Shown here: positions 1-5,607 of the stretch, piece by piece
Position numbering within the stretch: the first letter of the stretch is position 1
How the letters are laid out: every line of letters begins with the position of its first letter
NCBI GenBank assembly: GCA_903831165.1
Contig: CAIKWV010000520.1
Span: 1-8,497 of the forward strand
DNA length: 8,497 bases
Reading direction: 5' to 3'
Source: an uncultured cyanobacterium
GTDB lineage: Bacteria; Cyanobacteriota; Cyanobacteriia; PCC-6307; Cyanobiaceae
The notes under the pieces: generated by a model
The model's input: only the letters and a program-made list of their open reading frames with translations
The model's database searches: none
What the model was told of the DNA's origin: nothing
Program-made: the position numbers and the translations under genes

Positions 1-1
1 C

Positions 2-589
2 CAGGCCTCCTCCCAGGACCGCTACTGGATGGGCAAGGCCGAGCTCGCCCTCAAGGAAAACCGCGAGGACCTGGCCCGCGAAGCCCTCACCCGCCGCAAG
101 ACCTACTCGGAGACGGCGACCACCCTCAACAATCAGATCGCCAGCCAGTCCGGCCAGGTGGAAACCCTCAAGAAAAGCCTGACGGCTCTCGAGGGCAAGA
201 TCGCCGAGGCCAAGACCAAGAAGGACATGCTCAAGGCCCGCCAGCAGGCGGCCCAGGCCCAGGAGCAGCTGCAGAACGCCGTCGGCAACCTGGGCACCAA
301 CAGCTCCATGGCCGCCTTTGATCAGATGGAGGAGAAGGTGCTGGCCATGGAGGCCCGCAGCCAGGCCGCCGCTGAACTGGCCGGCGCCGATCTGGAAAGC
401 CAGTTCGCCGCTCTTGAAGGCAGCAGCGTGGACGAGGAGCTGGCGGCGCTCAAGACCCGCATGGAAGGTGGCAGCAATCCGGTCTCCCTGCCGGCCTCGG
501 GCGGGCCCGTGCCCCAGCTGGAACCCGTTCAGGTGGCCGAAGTCGATGCCGAGCTCGAGCAGCTCAAGCGCTCGATCGACAAGCTCTGA
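2..589 (+). CDS. vipp1: Vipp1/IM30 (PspA family) membrane-remodelling protein, 3' part
   Basis: This is the C-terminal 195 residues of a PspA/IM30-family protein; the N-terminus lies left of the window, and about 60 residues are missing if it has the usual length of near 255. The reading frame is open from base 2 and ends in TGA at 587-589. The visible part is almost wholly helical and charged. It carries the family hallmark ENREDLAREALTRRK early on, then the long coiled-coil section rich in Lys, Glu, Gln and Ala. After the PspA-like core there is a Pro/Gly linker and a last helix, VDAELEQLKRSIDKL. That C-terminal extension separates Vipp1 from bacterial PspA, which lacks it. By family knowledge, Vipp1 forms ESCRT-III-like rings and rods on the cytoplasmic and thylakoid membranes and protects or builds thylakoids. 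The neighbouring operon has its own promoter signal, so vipp1 is probably a separate transcription unit. Confidence 0.9.
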   Translation, partial: QASSQDRYWMGKAELALKENREDLAREALTRRKTYSETATTLNNQIASQSGQVETLKKSLTALEGKIAEAKTKKDMLKARQQAAQAQEQLQNAVGNLGTNSSMAAFDQMEEKVLAMEARSQAAAELAGADLESQFAALEGSSVDEELAALKTRMEGGSNPVSLPASGGPVPQLEPVQVAEVDAELEQLKRSIDKL

Positions 590-633
590 GGGCGGTCCCG
601 CATCGGAGTCCCGCGCTGACCCAGCAGGCCCGG

Positions 634-652
634 GTCGCCTGGTTCAGGCGAC
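634..652 (+). terminator. Hairpin 45 bases after the vipp1 stop, possible 3' end
   Basis: A perfect 7-bp stem (GTCGCCT / AGGCGAC) closes a 5-base loop, GGTTC. It sits where a vipp1 transcript end would be expected. There is no T-run after it, so it is not a classic intrinsic terminator; it may simply stabilise a 3' end. The right arm can instead pair downstream (GGCGA 647-651 with TCGCC 655-659), so two mutually exclusive small hairpins are possible. Confidence 0.35.
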
Positions 653-772
653 ACTCGCCCATGGCTTCAGCCGCTTAGCCCCGCAAGCTGCGCGAGGTCG
701 CCCGATGCGGCTCCGAGCCGGTTCAGGGCCTCTCGCTCAGGGCGGAACAGAAACGTCAGCCCCGCGTACCGC

Positions 773-805
773 AACCCCAGACCCATTCACCGCATGGATG
801 GGGTT
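773..805 (+). repeat. Imperfect hairpin in the vipp1-thioredoxin gap
   Basis: AACCCCA (773-779) pairs with TGGGGTT (799-805). Inside an asymmetric internal loop, CCAT (783-786) pairs with ATGG (794-797), leaving a 7-base loop. No T-run follows. It could be a transcript-end structure, a processing site or chance in GC-rich DNA. Nothing in the sequence decides between these. Confidence 0.3.
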
Positions 806-882
806 CTGCCCGGGTGCCGTTCGTTTGGGGCAAGGGGCAAGGGCCCTGTGGGAAGAGCCACCGGCCGGTCAACGGGACTCCA

Positions 883-888
883 TACAAT
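883..888 (+). promoter_or_regulatory. Probable -10 element of the thioredoxin operon
   Basis: TACAAT differs from the sigma-70 consensus TATAAT at one position and stands out in very GC-rich surroundings. No good -35 hexamer lies 16-18 bases upstream, which is common in cyanobacterial promoters. A start near 895 would give a leader of about 60 bases to the chosen GTG at 956. The element lies inside a 5-bp inverted repeat (GGGAC 874-878 / GTCCC 890-894), which could be an operator or coincidence. Confidence 0.5.
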
Positions 889-943
889 CGTCCCAGCTGA
901 TCCCCGGGCCGTGTCGACCGCTTCCAACGCCGAGCCCCCCAAC

Positions 944-948
944 GGAGG
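944..948 (+). promoter_or_regulatory. Shine-Dalgarno site deciding the thioredoxin start
   Basis: GGAGG ends 7 bases before the GTG at 956, the ideal spacing. It favours this start over the in-frame GTG at 911 and over the ATG at 794, which lies upstream of the presumed promoter. Confidence 0.75.
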
Positions 949-955
949 CGCCGCC

Positions 956-1270
956 GTGCTTGAACTCAATGACGACAACTTCGCCGCCGAGGTGCTCGCC
1001 CGGCCGTCGGCGGTTCTGGTGGATGTCTGGGCCGCTTGGTGCGGACCCTGCCGCCTGATGGCACCGTTGATGACCTGGGCCGCCGGCACCTACGCCGGAC
1101 GGCTCACGGTCGGCAAACTCGAGGCCGATGGCAACCCCGGTAGCCGCGATGCCTACAAGGTGCAGGGCCTGCCCACCCTGATCCTGTTCCGGGATGGCGT
1201 CGAGATCGGCCGCCACGAGGGGGCCATGGCCAAGCCCCAGTTGCAGGCCTTCCTGGATGCCCATCTCTGA
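956..1270 (+). CDS. Thioredoxin (thiol-disulfide oxidoreductase)
   Basis: A 104-residue protein of normal thioredoxin size. It has the active site W28-C29-G30-P31-C32, the buried acid D23 in the VDVW strand before it, a lysine (K54) matching E. coli K57, P37 after the active site and the cis-proline P73 in GLPT. It should therefore be redox active and cytosolic, reducing disulfides in target enzymes at the expense of a thioredoxin reductase. The GTG start at 956 is chosen because of the GGAGG seven bases upstream and because it gives the family length; GTG at 911 would add 15 residues (MSTASNAEPPNGGAA) with no motif. It is the first gene of a tight operon: its last 14 bases overlap the aminotransferase start. 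It is too diverged from textbook Trx-m, -x or -y for me to assign a subtype. Confidence 0.92.
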   Translation: MLELNDDNFAAEVLARPSAVLVDVWAAWCGPCRLMAPLMTWAAGTYAGRLTVGKLEADGNPGSRDAYKVQGLPTLILFRDGVEIGRHEGAMAKPQLQAFLDAHL

Positions 1271-2462
1271 ACGGCTGGCCCTGCTCGGCAGCGGCGTCTT
1301 CGCCCGCAACGACCAGCGCAAGCTGATCTACCAGCAGCGGCTCAGCAATGGCGCTGATGCGGCATCCCTGCCGCCGCTGCTGGACCTCTCACTCGGCTCC
1401 ACCGACCTGCAGCCCCCGGCGGTGGCCCTTGAGGCCATGGCCGCCGGCTTGAACCAGCCCGAAAGCGCCTCCTATTGCCTGCACGGCGCCACCCGGCCGT
1501 TCCGGGAAGCGGTGGCCGCCTGGGCCCAGCGACGCTTCGGGGTGACGGTGGATCCCGACAGCGAGGTGCTGCTGCTGGTGGGATCCCAGGAGGGCACGGC
1601 CCACCTGCCCCTGGCGGTGCTCAACCCCGGCGATGCCGCCCTGCTGCTTGATCCCTACTACCCCTCCCACCGCGGTGGCCTGCACCTGGCCTCGGCCCGG
1701 CCGGTGCTGCTGCCCCTTGAAGCCGACCAGGGCTGGCGCCCGGATTTTGATCGCCTCAGCGCCGCCGAGTGGGATGCACTGAAGCTGATGGTGCTGGGCT
1801 TTCCCCACAATCCGACCGCCACCACCGGCGAGCAGCTCTGGCTGGATCAGGCGGTCGAGCGGGCCCTGCGCCACGACATCGTCCTGGCCCACGACAATCC
1901 CTATGTCGATCTGGCCCTTGAGGGGGAGGCCCCGGCCCTGTTGCGCAACCCGGCCTGGCGCCAGTGCGGCATCGAGTTCTTCTCCTTCTCCAAGAGCTGG
2001 TGCCTCGGCGGCTATCGGCTGGCCTTCGCCATCGGCACCGAGTGGCTGATCACGGCCCTGCGCCAGCTCAAGGGCGTGGTGGATTTCAACCAGTCGTTGG
2101 CCCTGCAGGCCGGCGCCATCGCCGCCCTGGAGCAGGCACCGGACTGGCCTGAGCGCCTGCGGGCGGTCTACCGGGAGCGGCGCGATCGCATGGCGGCGGC
2201 CCTGGAAGCCCAAGGCTGGCCCCTGCAGCGCCCGTCGATGGCCCTCTATCTGTGGCTGCAGCTGCCCGAAGTGGCCCGCCGTCGCGGCCTCGACTCGGAG
2301 GCGTTCTGCGCAGCCCTGCTGGATGGCACCGGCGTCTGCCTGACACCGGGCAACGGCTTCGGGCCCGGCGGTGAGGGCTGGCAGCGCCTGGCCCTGGTCC
2401 ATCCCGCAGCGGAGCTCGAAGCCGGTGCCGCCCGGATTGGTGCCTGGCTGCGGCAACTGTGA
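1257..2462 (+). CDS. Class I/II (fold-type I) PLP-dependent aminotransferase
   Basis: A 401-residue enzyme with the full aspartate-aminotransferase fold signature: N185 in the HNPTATTG turn, D213 and Y216 in AHDNPY (PLP ring nitrogen and phenol contacts), the Schiff-base lysine K246 in SFSKSW, R254 eight residues later (PLP phosphate) and R377 in WQRLAL near the C-terminus (substrate carboxylate). It should move an amino group between an amino acid and a 2-oxoacid in the cytosol. The sequence type resembles enzymes annotated as LL-diaminopimelate, succinyl-diaminopimelate or aspartate aminotransferases. I cannot fix the substrate from motifs. The ATG at 1257 is chosen because the conserved part starts soon after. 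It overlaps the thioredoxin end by 14 bases, with only a weak AGG upstream, suggesting coupled translation. Its own stop overlaps the biotin ligase start by 4 bases. Confidence 0.9.
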   Translation: MPISERLALLGSGVFARNDQRKLIYQQRLSNGADAASLPPLLDLSLGSTDLQPPAVALEAMAAGLNQPESASYCLHGATRPFREAVAAWAQRRFGVTVDPDSEVLLLVGSQEGTAHLPLAVLNPGDAALLLDPYYPSHRGGLHLASARPVLLPLEADQGWRPDFDRLSAAEWDALKLMVLGFPHNPTATTGEQLWLDQAVERALRHDIVLAHDNPYVDLALEGEAPALLRNPAWRQCGIEFFSFSKSWCLGGYRLAFAIGTEWLITALRQLKGVVDFNQSLALQAGAIAALEQAPDWPERLRAVYRERRDRMAAALEAQGWPLQRPSMALYLWLQLPEVARRRGLDSEAFCAALLDGTGVCLTPGNGFGPGGEGWQRLALVHPAAELEAGAARIGAWLRQL

Positions 2463-3298
2463 TCGGCCGGATCCTGGCCAAGCGCCGGAGTCTGCTGACG
2501 TCGCCTCAGGAGCACGCGCCAGGGGCGGCCTTGGCGACGGGGCCTGATCTGGCATCACCCTGGCGGTTGAGGGCCCTGCCGGTCTGTGCCAGCACCGAAA
2601 GCGAGCTGGATCGCTGGCTGGCAACCTGCCTGCCCGCCGATTCGGGGCCTCTGACCACTCCGCTGGCCCTGTTGGCACGGCATCAGCGCTTCGGCCATGG
2701 CCAGCAGGGGCGGATCTGGCTGGCTCCCCCCGGGGGGGTGTGGCTCAGCGCCGCCTTGCCCTGGCCCCAGGATCCGGCCGAGGCGGCGGCCCCCGGTCTG
2801 GCGGTGGCGGTCGGCCTAGCCCTGCAATTGGAGCAACTGGGATTGCCGGTGCGGTTGAAATGGCCCAATGACCTGTTGCTGCCGGGGGGAGATGGGCAAC
2901 CGGCCAAGCTGGCCGGCCTGTTGCCAAGGCTGCGGCTGCGGGGCGATCGAATCCGCTGGGCCCGGCTGGGGGTGGGGTTGAACGGTCTCAACCCGGTGCC
3001 GGCCGGGGCCTGCAACCTGCGCCGATCCCTGGGCCCCCGGGGCGCCGAGCCGCTGCGCCTGGCGGCCCGGGTGCTGCTGGCCCTGGAATGGGCGATGGCC
3101 TGGGCCGGGCGACCGGAGCCGGTGCGCCAACTGGCCGAACAGCGCCTGCACCTCGGCTCCGCCCCGCTGCGACTCGATGGTGAGGACTGGCGTCCCGTGG
3201 GCCTCAGCCGCGATGGCGGCCTGCGTCTGCGGTGCGGGACACAGGAAAGGGTGCTGCAACGCCGGTTTGAGGTGGGTGGGTCGGGGGCTGCCCCTTAA
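2459..3298 (+). CDS. birA: Biotin-[acetyl-CoA-carboxylase] ligase, group I (no HTH domain)
   Basis: A 279-residue protein matching the catalytic and C-terminal parts of BirA but lacking the N-terminal winged helix, so it should ligate biotin without acting as a repressor. It makes biotinyl-AMP and transfers biotin to the carrier lysine of acetyl-CoA carboxylase (AccB). Visible motifs are CASTESEL near the N-terminus, the biotinyl-AMP loop at residues 79-87, KWPNDL (K134-D138), KLAGLL (K150 matching the E. coli catalytic lysine) and GVGLNGLNP; a short SH3-like C-terminal domain follows. The loop reads G-H-G-Q-Q-G-R instead of GRGRxGR, so two arginines are replaced. The KxxGILxE motif ends in PRL rather than E. 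The GTG start overlaps the preceding stop as GTGA and has no clear ribosome site, which fits coupling. TTG at 2531 is an alternative that would remove a featureless 24-residue leader. Confidence 0.87.
   Translation: MIGRILAKRRSLLTSPQEHAPGAALATGPDLASPWRLRALPVCASTESELDRWLATCLPADSGPLTTPLALLARHQRFGHGQQGRIWLAPPGGVWLSAALPWPQDPAEAAAPGLAVAVGLALQLEQLGLPVRLKWPNDLLLPGGDGQPAKLAGLLPRLRLRGDRIRWARLGVGLNGLNPVPAGACNLRRSLGPRGAEPLRLAARVLLALEWAMAWAGRPEPVRQLAEQRLHLGSAPLRLDGEDWRPVGLSRDGGLRLRCGTQERVLQRRFEVGGSGAAP
2726..2738 (+). repeat. C6G7 homopolymer palindrome inside birA
   Basis: Six Cs run directly into seven Gs, coding for Pro-Pro-Gly-Gly in the substrate loop of the biotin ligase. The frame is intact here. 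Such a run is prone to slippage in replication and to sequencing error. Confidence 0.7.
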
Positions 3299-3358
3299 AT
3301 TGCCCGGATCGATGCCTCACCTTCCAAGCTGATCCCACTCGAGGCCGCCATCCCTTCG

Positions 3359-3381
3359 GCGGACGCGAGCCCCTCGTCCGC
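3359..3381 (+). terminator. Hairpin after birA, possible operon end
   Basis: GCGGACG (3359-3365) pairs perfectly with CGTCCGC (3375-3381) around a 9-base loop. It begins 61 bases after the birA stop and lies upstream of the M23 gene. No T-run follows, so a rho-independent terminator is not established. It could also sit in the M23 leader. Confidence 0.35.
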
Positions 3382-3493
3382 TTCGGTCAGCTCCCCCCGG
3401 GACACAACAATTGCGTCGGCAGCTTGCACCAGCCTGGCGTTGTCCTGCTCCCGTCGTCCTTCCCCTCTCCGAGGAACCACTCCCTTGCTTGCC

Positions 3494-4795
3494 ATGGCCA
3501 CCAAGCCGCTTCAGCTTCTGCTCCTGGGCCTGTTGGCCGCGGCTCCCCTGGCGGCCGTGCCCCTGGTGCTGGCCGAAAGCGAGGCGCCCCAGTCCAGCCA
3601 GCCAGCAGGAGCACCCACCGAAACCGCACCGGCCCCGGCGGTGGCGCCTGCCTTGACGCCAGCGTCGCCTGCCCCGGTCCAGCAGGCCAGCCCGGTCCCG
3701 GCGACCAGCGCCCCCCAACCAATGGCCGAGCAGCCGTTGCGACCTTCGACGGCCGAGCGCCGCAGCCTGCCGCCCCGCCGCTTCGATGCCTCCCTTGATG
3801 AACTGGTGCGGGATGGCGTCATCTCTCCATCCGAGCGGGTACGGGTCCATGGCGGCCTGATCGGCCCGATGAACGCCGCCCGCCGCCAGGCCTGCAGCAA
3901 CGGGGCCCTGTCGGCGCTGGAATGCGGCAGCGGTGTGGTGGTGCGGGGCCGCGGTCGTCTCGATGGGGTCGGCTTCGCCAGCGGCGATGGTGATGGTGGT
4001 CTCAGCGGCGGCGGCATGGGAACGGCGGCGGGGCGCTTCAGCACCGATGCCATGCCCCTGCCGCCCATTTCCGTACCGGTCACGGCCCTGCTCTCGGGGG
4101 CCGGCGGCACGTTCCGGCTCACGGATGTCTTCGGTCGCACCCCCCGCCCGGCGGCCATCGCCGGCAATGGCAATGCGGGCCTGATTTTCCCCCTGATCGG
4201 TTCGGCCGTGGTCTCCAGTCCCTTCGGCTGGCGTCTGCATCCGGTGATGGGCACCTGGCTGATGCATGCCGGTCGGGACCTGGCGGCGCCGGAGGGCACC
4301 CCGGTGGTGGCGGCCCTCAATGGCCGCGTGATGAGCAGCGGCCTCGCCGGCGGCTACGGCCTGGCGATCGAGATTGAGCACGACGGCCCGCGCCGCCGCA
4401 CCCTCTACGGCCATCTCTCCGAGCTCTACGTCAAGGAGGGGCAGGTGGTCCGCCAGGGTGAGGTGATCGGCCGGGTCGGCAGCACGGGGCTGAGCACCGG
4501 ACCCCACCTGCACTTTGAAGTGCGCATGCCCCAGGAGGGCGGCTGGGTGGCGGTCGATCCTGGCGAACTGGATCCAGGCGGCGGCATGTTCGCGAGCCTG
4601 CCCGGCATGGCTGGCCTGCCGGGGGGCCCGGGACCGGATGCCGTAGCGATGCTGATGGGCCAGCTGCTGCAGACCCTGGAGCGGCCCCGCTCCCCCCTGT
4701 CCCTGCCCGCAACGGCCCCGGCCGGCCCGGGAGCAGCCCGTGGGCCGATGGCTCCGATGGGCACGGCCGCTCCAGCTCAGCGCCAAAGGGGCTGA
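3494..4795 (+). CDS. Secreted M23 (LytM-type) zinc metallopeptidase
   Basis: A 433-residue protein. Residues 1-27 form a signal peptide (a lysine at position 4, a Leu/Ala-rich core, probable cleavage after VLA), so it acts in the periplasm. Next come an Ala/Pro/Gln-rich linker (about 30-90), a charged segment with a cysteine pair (C134, C144; possible disulfide), a Gly/Asp-rich stretch, then the M23 domain (about 235-360) and a Pro/Gly/Ala-rich tail. The domain has all the LytM residues: zinc ligands H258 and D262 (HAGRD) and H340, and catalytic H307 (YGHLS) and H338 (HLH). The 31-residue spacing of H307 to H338 equals that in LytM. It should therefore be an active endopeptidase on peptidoglycan cross-links rather than an inactive NlpD/EnvC-like activator. 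ATG 3494 gives a clean signal peptide; TTG 3485 is possible, with GAGGA at 3471-3475 nine bases upstream. The gene converges on the ABC gene. Confidence 0.9.
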   Translation: MATKPLQLLLLGLLAAAPLAAVPLVLAESEAPQSSQPAGAPTETAPAPAVAPALTPASPAPVQQASPVPATSAPQPMAEQPLRPSTAERRSLPPRRFDASLDELVRDGVISPSERVRVHGGLIGPMNAARRQACSNGALSALECGSGVVVRGRGRLDGVGFASGDGDGGLSGGGMGTAAGRFSTDAMPLPPISVPVTALLSGAGGTFRLTDVFGRTPRPAAIAGNGNAGLIFPLIGSAVVSSPFGWRLHPVMGTWLMHAGRDLAAPEGTPVVAALNGRVMSSGLAGGYGLAIEIEHDGPRRRTLYGHLSELYVKEGQVVRQGEVIGRVGSTGLSTGPHLHFEVRMPQEGGWVAVDPGELDPGGGMFASLPGMAGLPGGPGPDAVAMLMGQLLQTLERPRSPLSLPATAPAGPGAARGPMAPMGTAAPAQRQRG

Positions 4796-4802
4796 TCGGC
4801 CC

Positions 4803-5597
4803 TCAGACGTGGTGAATCCAGTCGCCGAGGCCGTCGACGATGTGGCCGTCCTTGAACTGCAGCACCCGCTCGGCCCGGTCGGCGACGTCATGCTCATGGG
4901 TCACCATCAGGATCGTCATGCCCTGATGGTGCAGCTCGTCAAACAGGTCGAGCACCTCGCGGGTGGTGCTGGAATCGAGGGCGCCGGTGGGCTCATCGGC
5001 GAGCAACAGAATCGGCTGGTTGATGATGGCCCGCGCCACGGCCACCCGTTGCTGCTGGCCGCCTGAAAGCTGGTTGGGGCGGTTATCGAGCCTCTGACCC
5101 AATCCCACCCGTTGCAGGGCCGCGGCGGCGCGCTCACGGCGTTCCTTGAGGGGGACGCCGGCATAAATCATCGGCAGGGTGACGTTGTCGAGGGCACTGA
5201 GCTGGGGCAACAGATGGAACTGCTGAAACACAAAGCCCAGCTCGCGATTGCGCAGATCGGCCAGTTCATCGTCATCGAGATGTTCCACCGGTGTGCCGTT
5301 GAGGCGATAGGTGCCGGCACTGGGGCGATCGAGGCAGCCGAGAATGTTCATCGCCGTGCTCTTGCCGGAGCCCGAGGAGCCCATCATCGCCAGATATTCG
5401 CCGCGATAGACGAGAAGATTGAGGTCATCAAGGGCGCGCACCTCGGTATCACCGCTGCCGTAGACCTTGGAGATCTGATCCAATTCAGCCACCGGTGCGG
5501 CGCTCTGCTTGGAGGCGTTGGCTGCCGATGGACCCCTCAGCCTGGGCTCGGGCCCGAGGTTCTGGGGAGGAGCTGTGGGACCGGCGGAAGCAGTCAT
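4803..5597 (-). CDS. ABC transporter ATP-binding protein, MacB/LolD/DevA type
   Basis: A 264-residue nucleotide-binding subunit with every functional motif: Walker [10 protein letters not shown] (73-81), Q-loop at Q125/Q126 in [10 protein letters not shown], signature LSGGQ (177-181), Walker B ILLLADE (196-202) and the switch histidine H234. The DEPTGALDS form after Walker B and the LPMIYAG segment place it with MacB/LolD/DevA-like ATPases. These work with a FtsX-type permease and move lipoproteins, glycolipids or drugs outward, or do mechanical work across the envelope, rather than importing solutes. About 35 residues of Pro/Ala-rich leader precede the domain. ATG at 5597 is chosen because GAGGT lies five bases upstream, sharing bases with the ndhB stop eight bases away. 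No permease or membrane-fusion partner lies next to it in this window, so the substrate is unknown. Confidence 0.92.
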   Translation of the reverse strand: MTASAGPTAPPQNLGPEPRLRGPSAANASKQSAAPVAELDQISKVYGSGDTEVRALDDLNLLVYRGEYLAMMGSSGSGKSTAMNILGCLDRPSAGTYRLNGTPVEHLDDDELADLRNRELGFVFQQFHLLPQLSALDNVTLPMIYAGVPLKERRERAAAALQRVGLGQRLDNRPNQLSGGQQQRVAVARAIINQPILLLADEPTGALDSSTTREVLDLFDELHHQGMTILMVTHEHDVADRAERVLQFKDGHIVDGLGDWIHHV

Positions 5598-5602
5598 GGC
5601 CG

Positions 5603-5607
5603 ACCTC
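5603..5607 (-). promoter_or_regulatory. Shine-Dalgarno site of the ABC ATPase, overlapping the ndhB stop
   Basis: On the minus strand the sequence reads TGAGGTCGGCCATG. The ndhB TGA supplies the first bases of the GAGGT ribosome site, and the next ATG follows five bases later. Ribosomes ending on ndhB therefore sit on the start region of the ATPase, which implies co-transcription and likely coupling. Confidence 0.7.

Larger units (their letters stand above)
590..955. other. Structured non-coding stretch between vipp1 and the thioredoxin gene
   Basis: I find no convincing gene in these 366 bases. Open frames crossing it are extensions of shadow frames with Arg/Pro/Ala-rich, non-protein-like translations. 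It does hold several inverted repeats. A 9-base arm at 598-606 (CCGCATCGG) pairs with 702-710 (CCGATGCGG). Hairpins lie at 634-652 and 773-805. GGGGCAA is repeated in tandem at 827-833 and 834-840. The right end carries the presumed promoter of the thioredoxin operon. It is by far the longest gap in the window, where the other gaps run from overlap to 195 bases. Confidence 0.6.

Noticed and set aside
590..882. A known cyanobacterial RNA (6S, Yfr-type, tmRNA, SRP or RNase P RNA) in the gap
   Set aside because: I recognise none of their conserved core sequences. Only generic inverted repeats are visible.
794..955. Extended N-terminus for thioredoxin from the ATG at 794
   Set aside because: It would start upstream of the presumed promoter, adds a non-conserved Gly/Arg-rich leader and ignores the strong ribosome site at 944-948.
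318..1058. A 246-codon plus-strand frame overlapping vipp1, the gap and the thioredoxin gene
   Set aside because: Its translation is Arg/Pro/Ser/Trp-rich with no domain and lies out of frame over two well-supported genes. It is a GC-driven shadow.
1389..2678. A 429-codon minus-strand frame opposite the aminotransferase
   Set aside because: It has low-complexity Gly/Gln/Ala/Arg composition and no motif. The opposite strand encodes the complete PLP-enzyme signature.
3406..3411. AACAAT as a -10 element for the M23 gene
   Set aside because: The match to TATAAT is only fair, no -35 is seen, and it lies about 80 bases from the start codon. It is possible but too weak to list.
4777..4795. TCAGC/GCTGA inverted repeat at the M23 gene end as a bidirectional terminator for the convergent genes
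   Set aside because: The stem is only 5 bp with a 9-base loop, lies inside coding sequence and has no T-run on either strand.
3317..4897. A 526-codon minus-strand frame opposite the M23 gene
   Set aside because: It is rich in Arg, Gly, Ala, His and Gln with no motif, and lies antisense to a gene with all catalytic residues. High GC removes stop codons from this frame.
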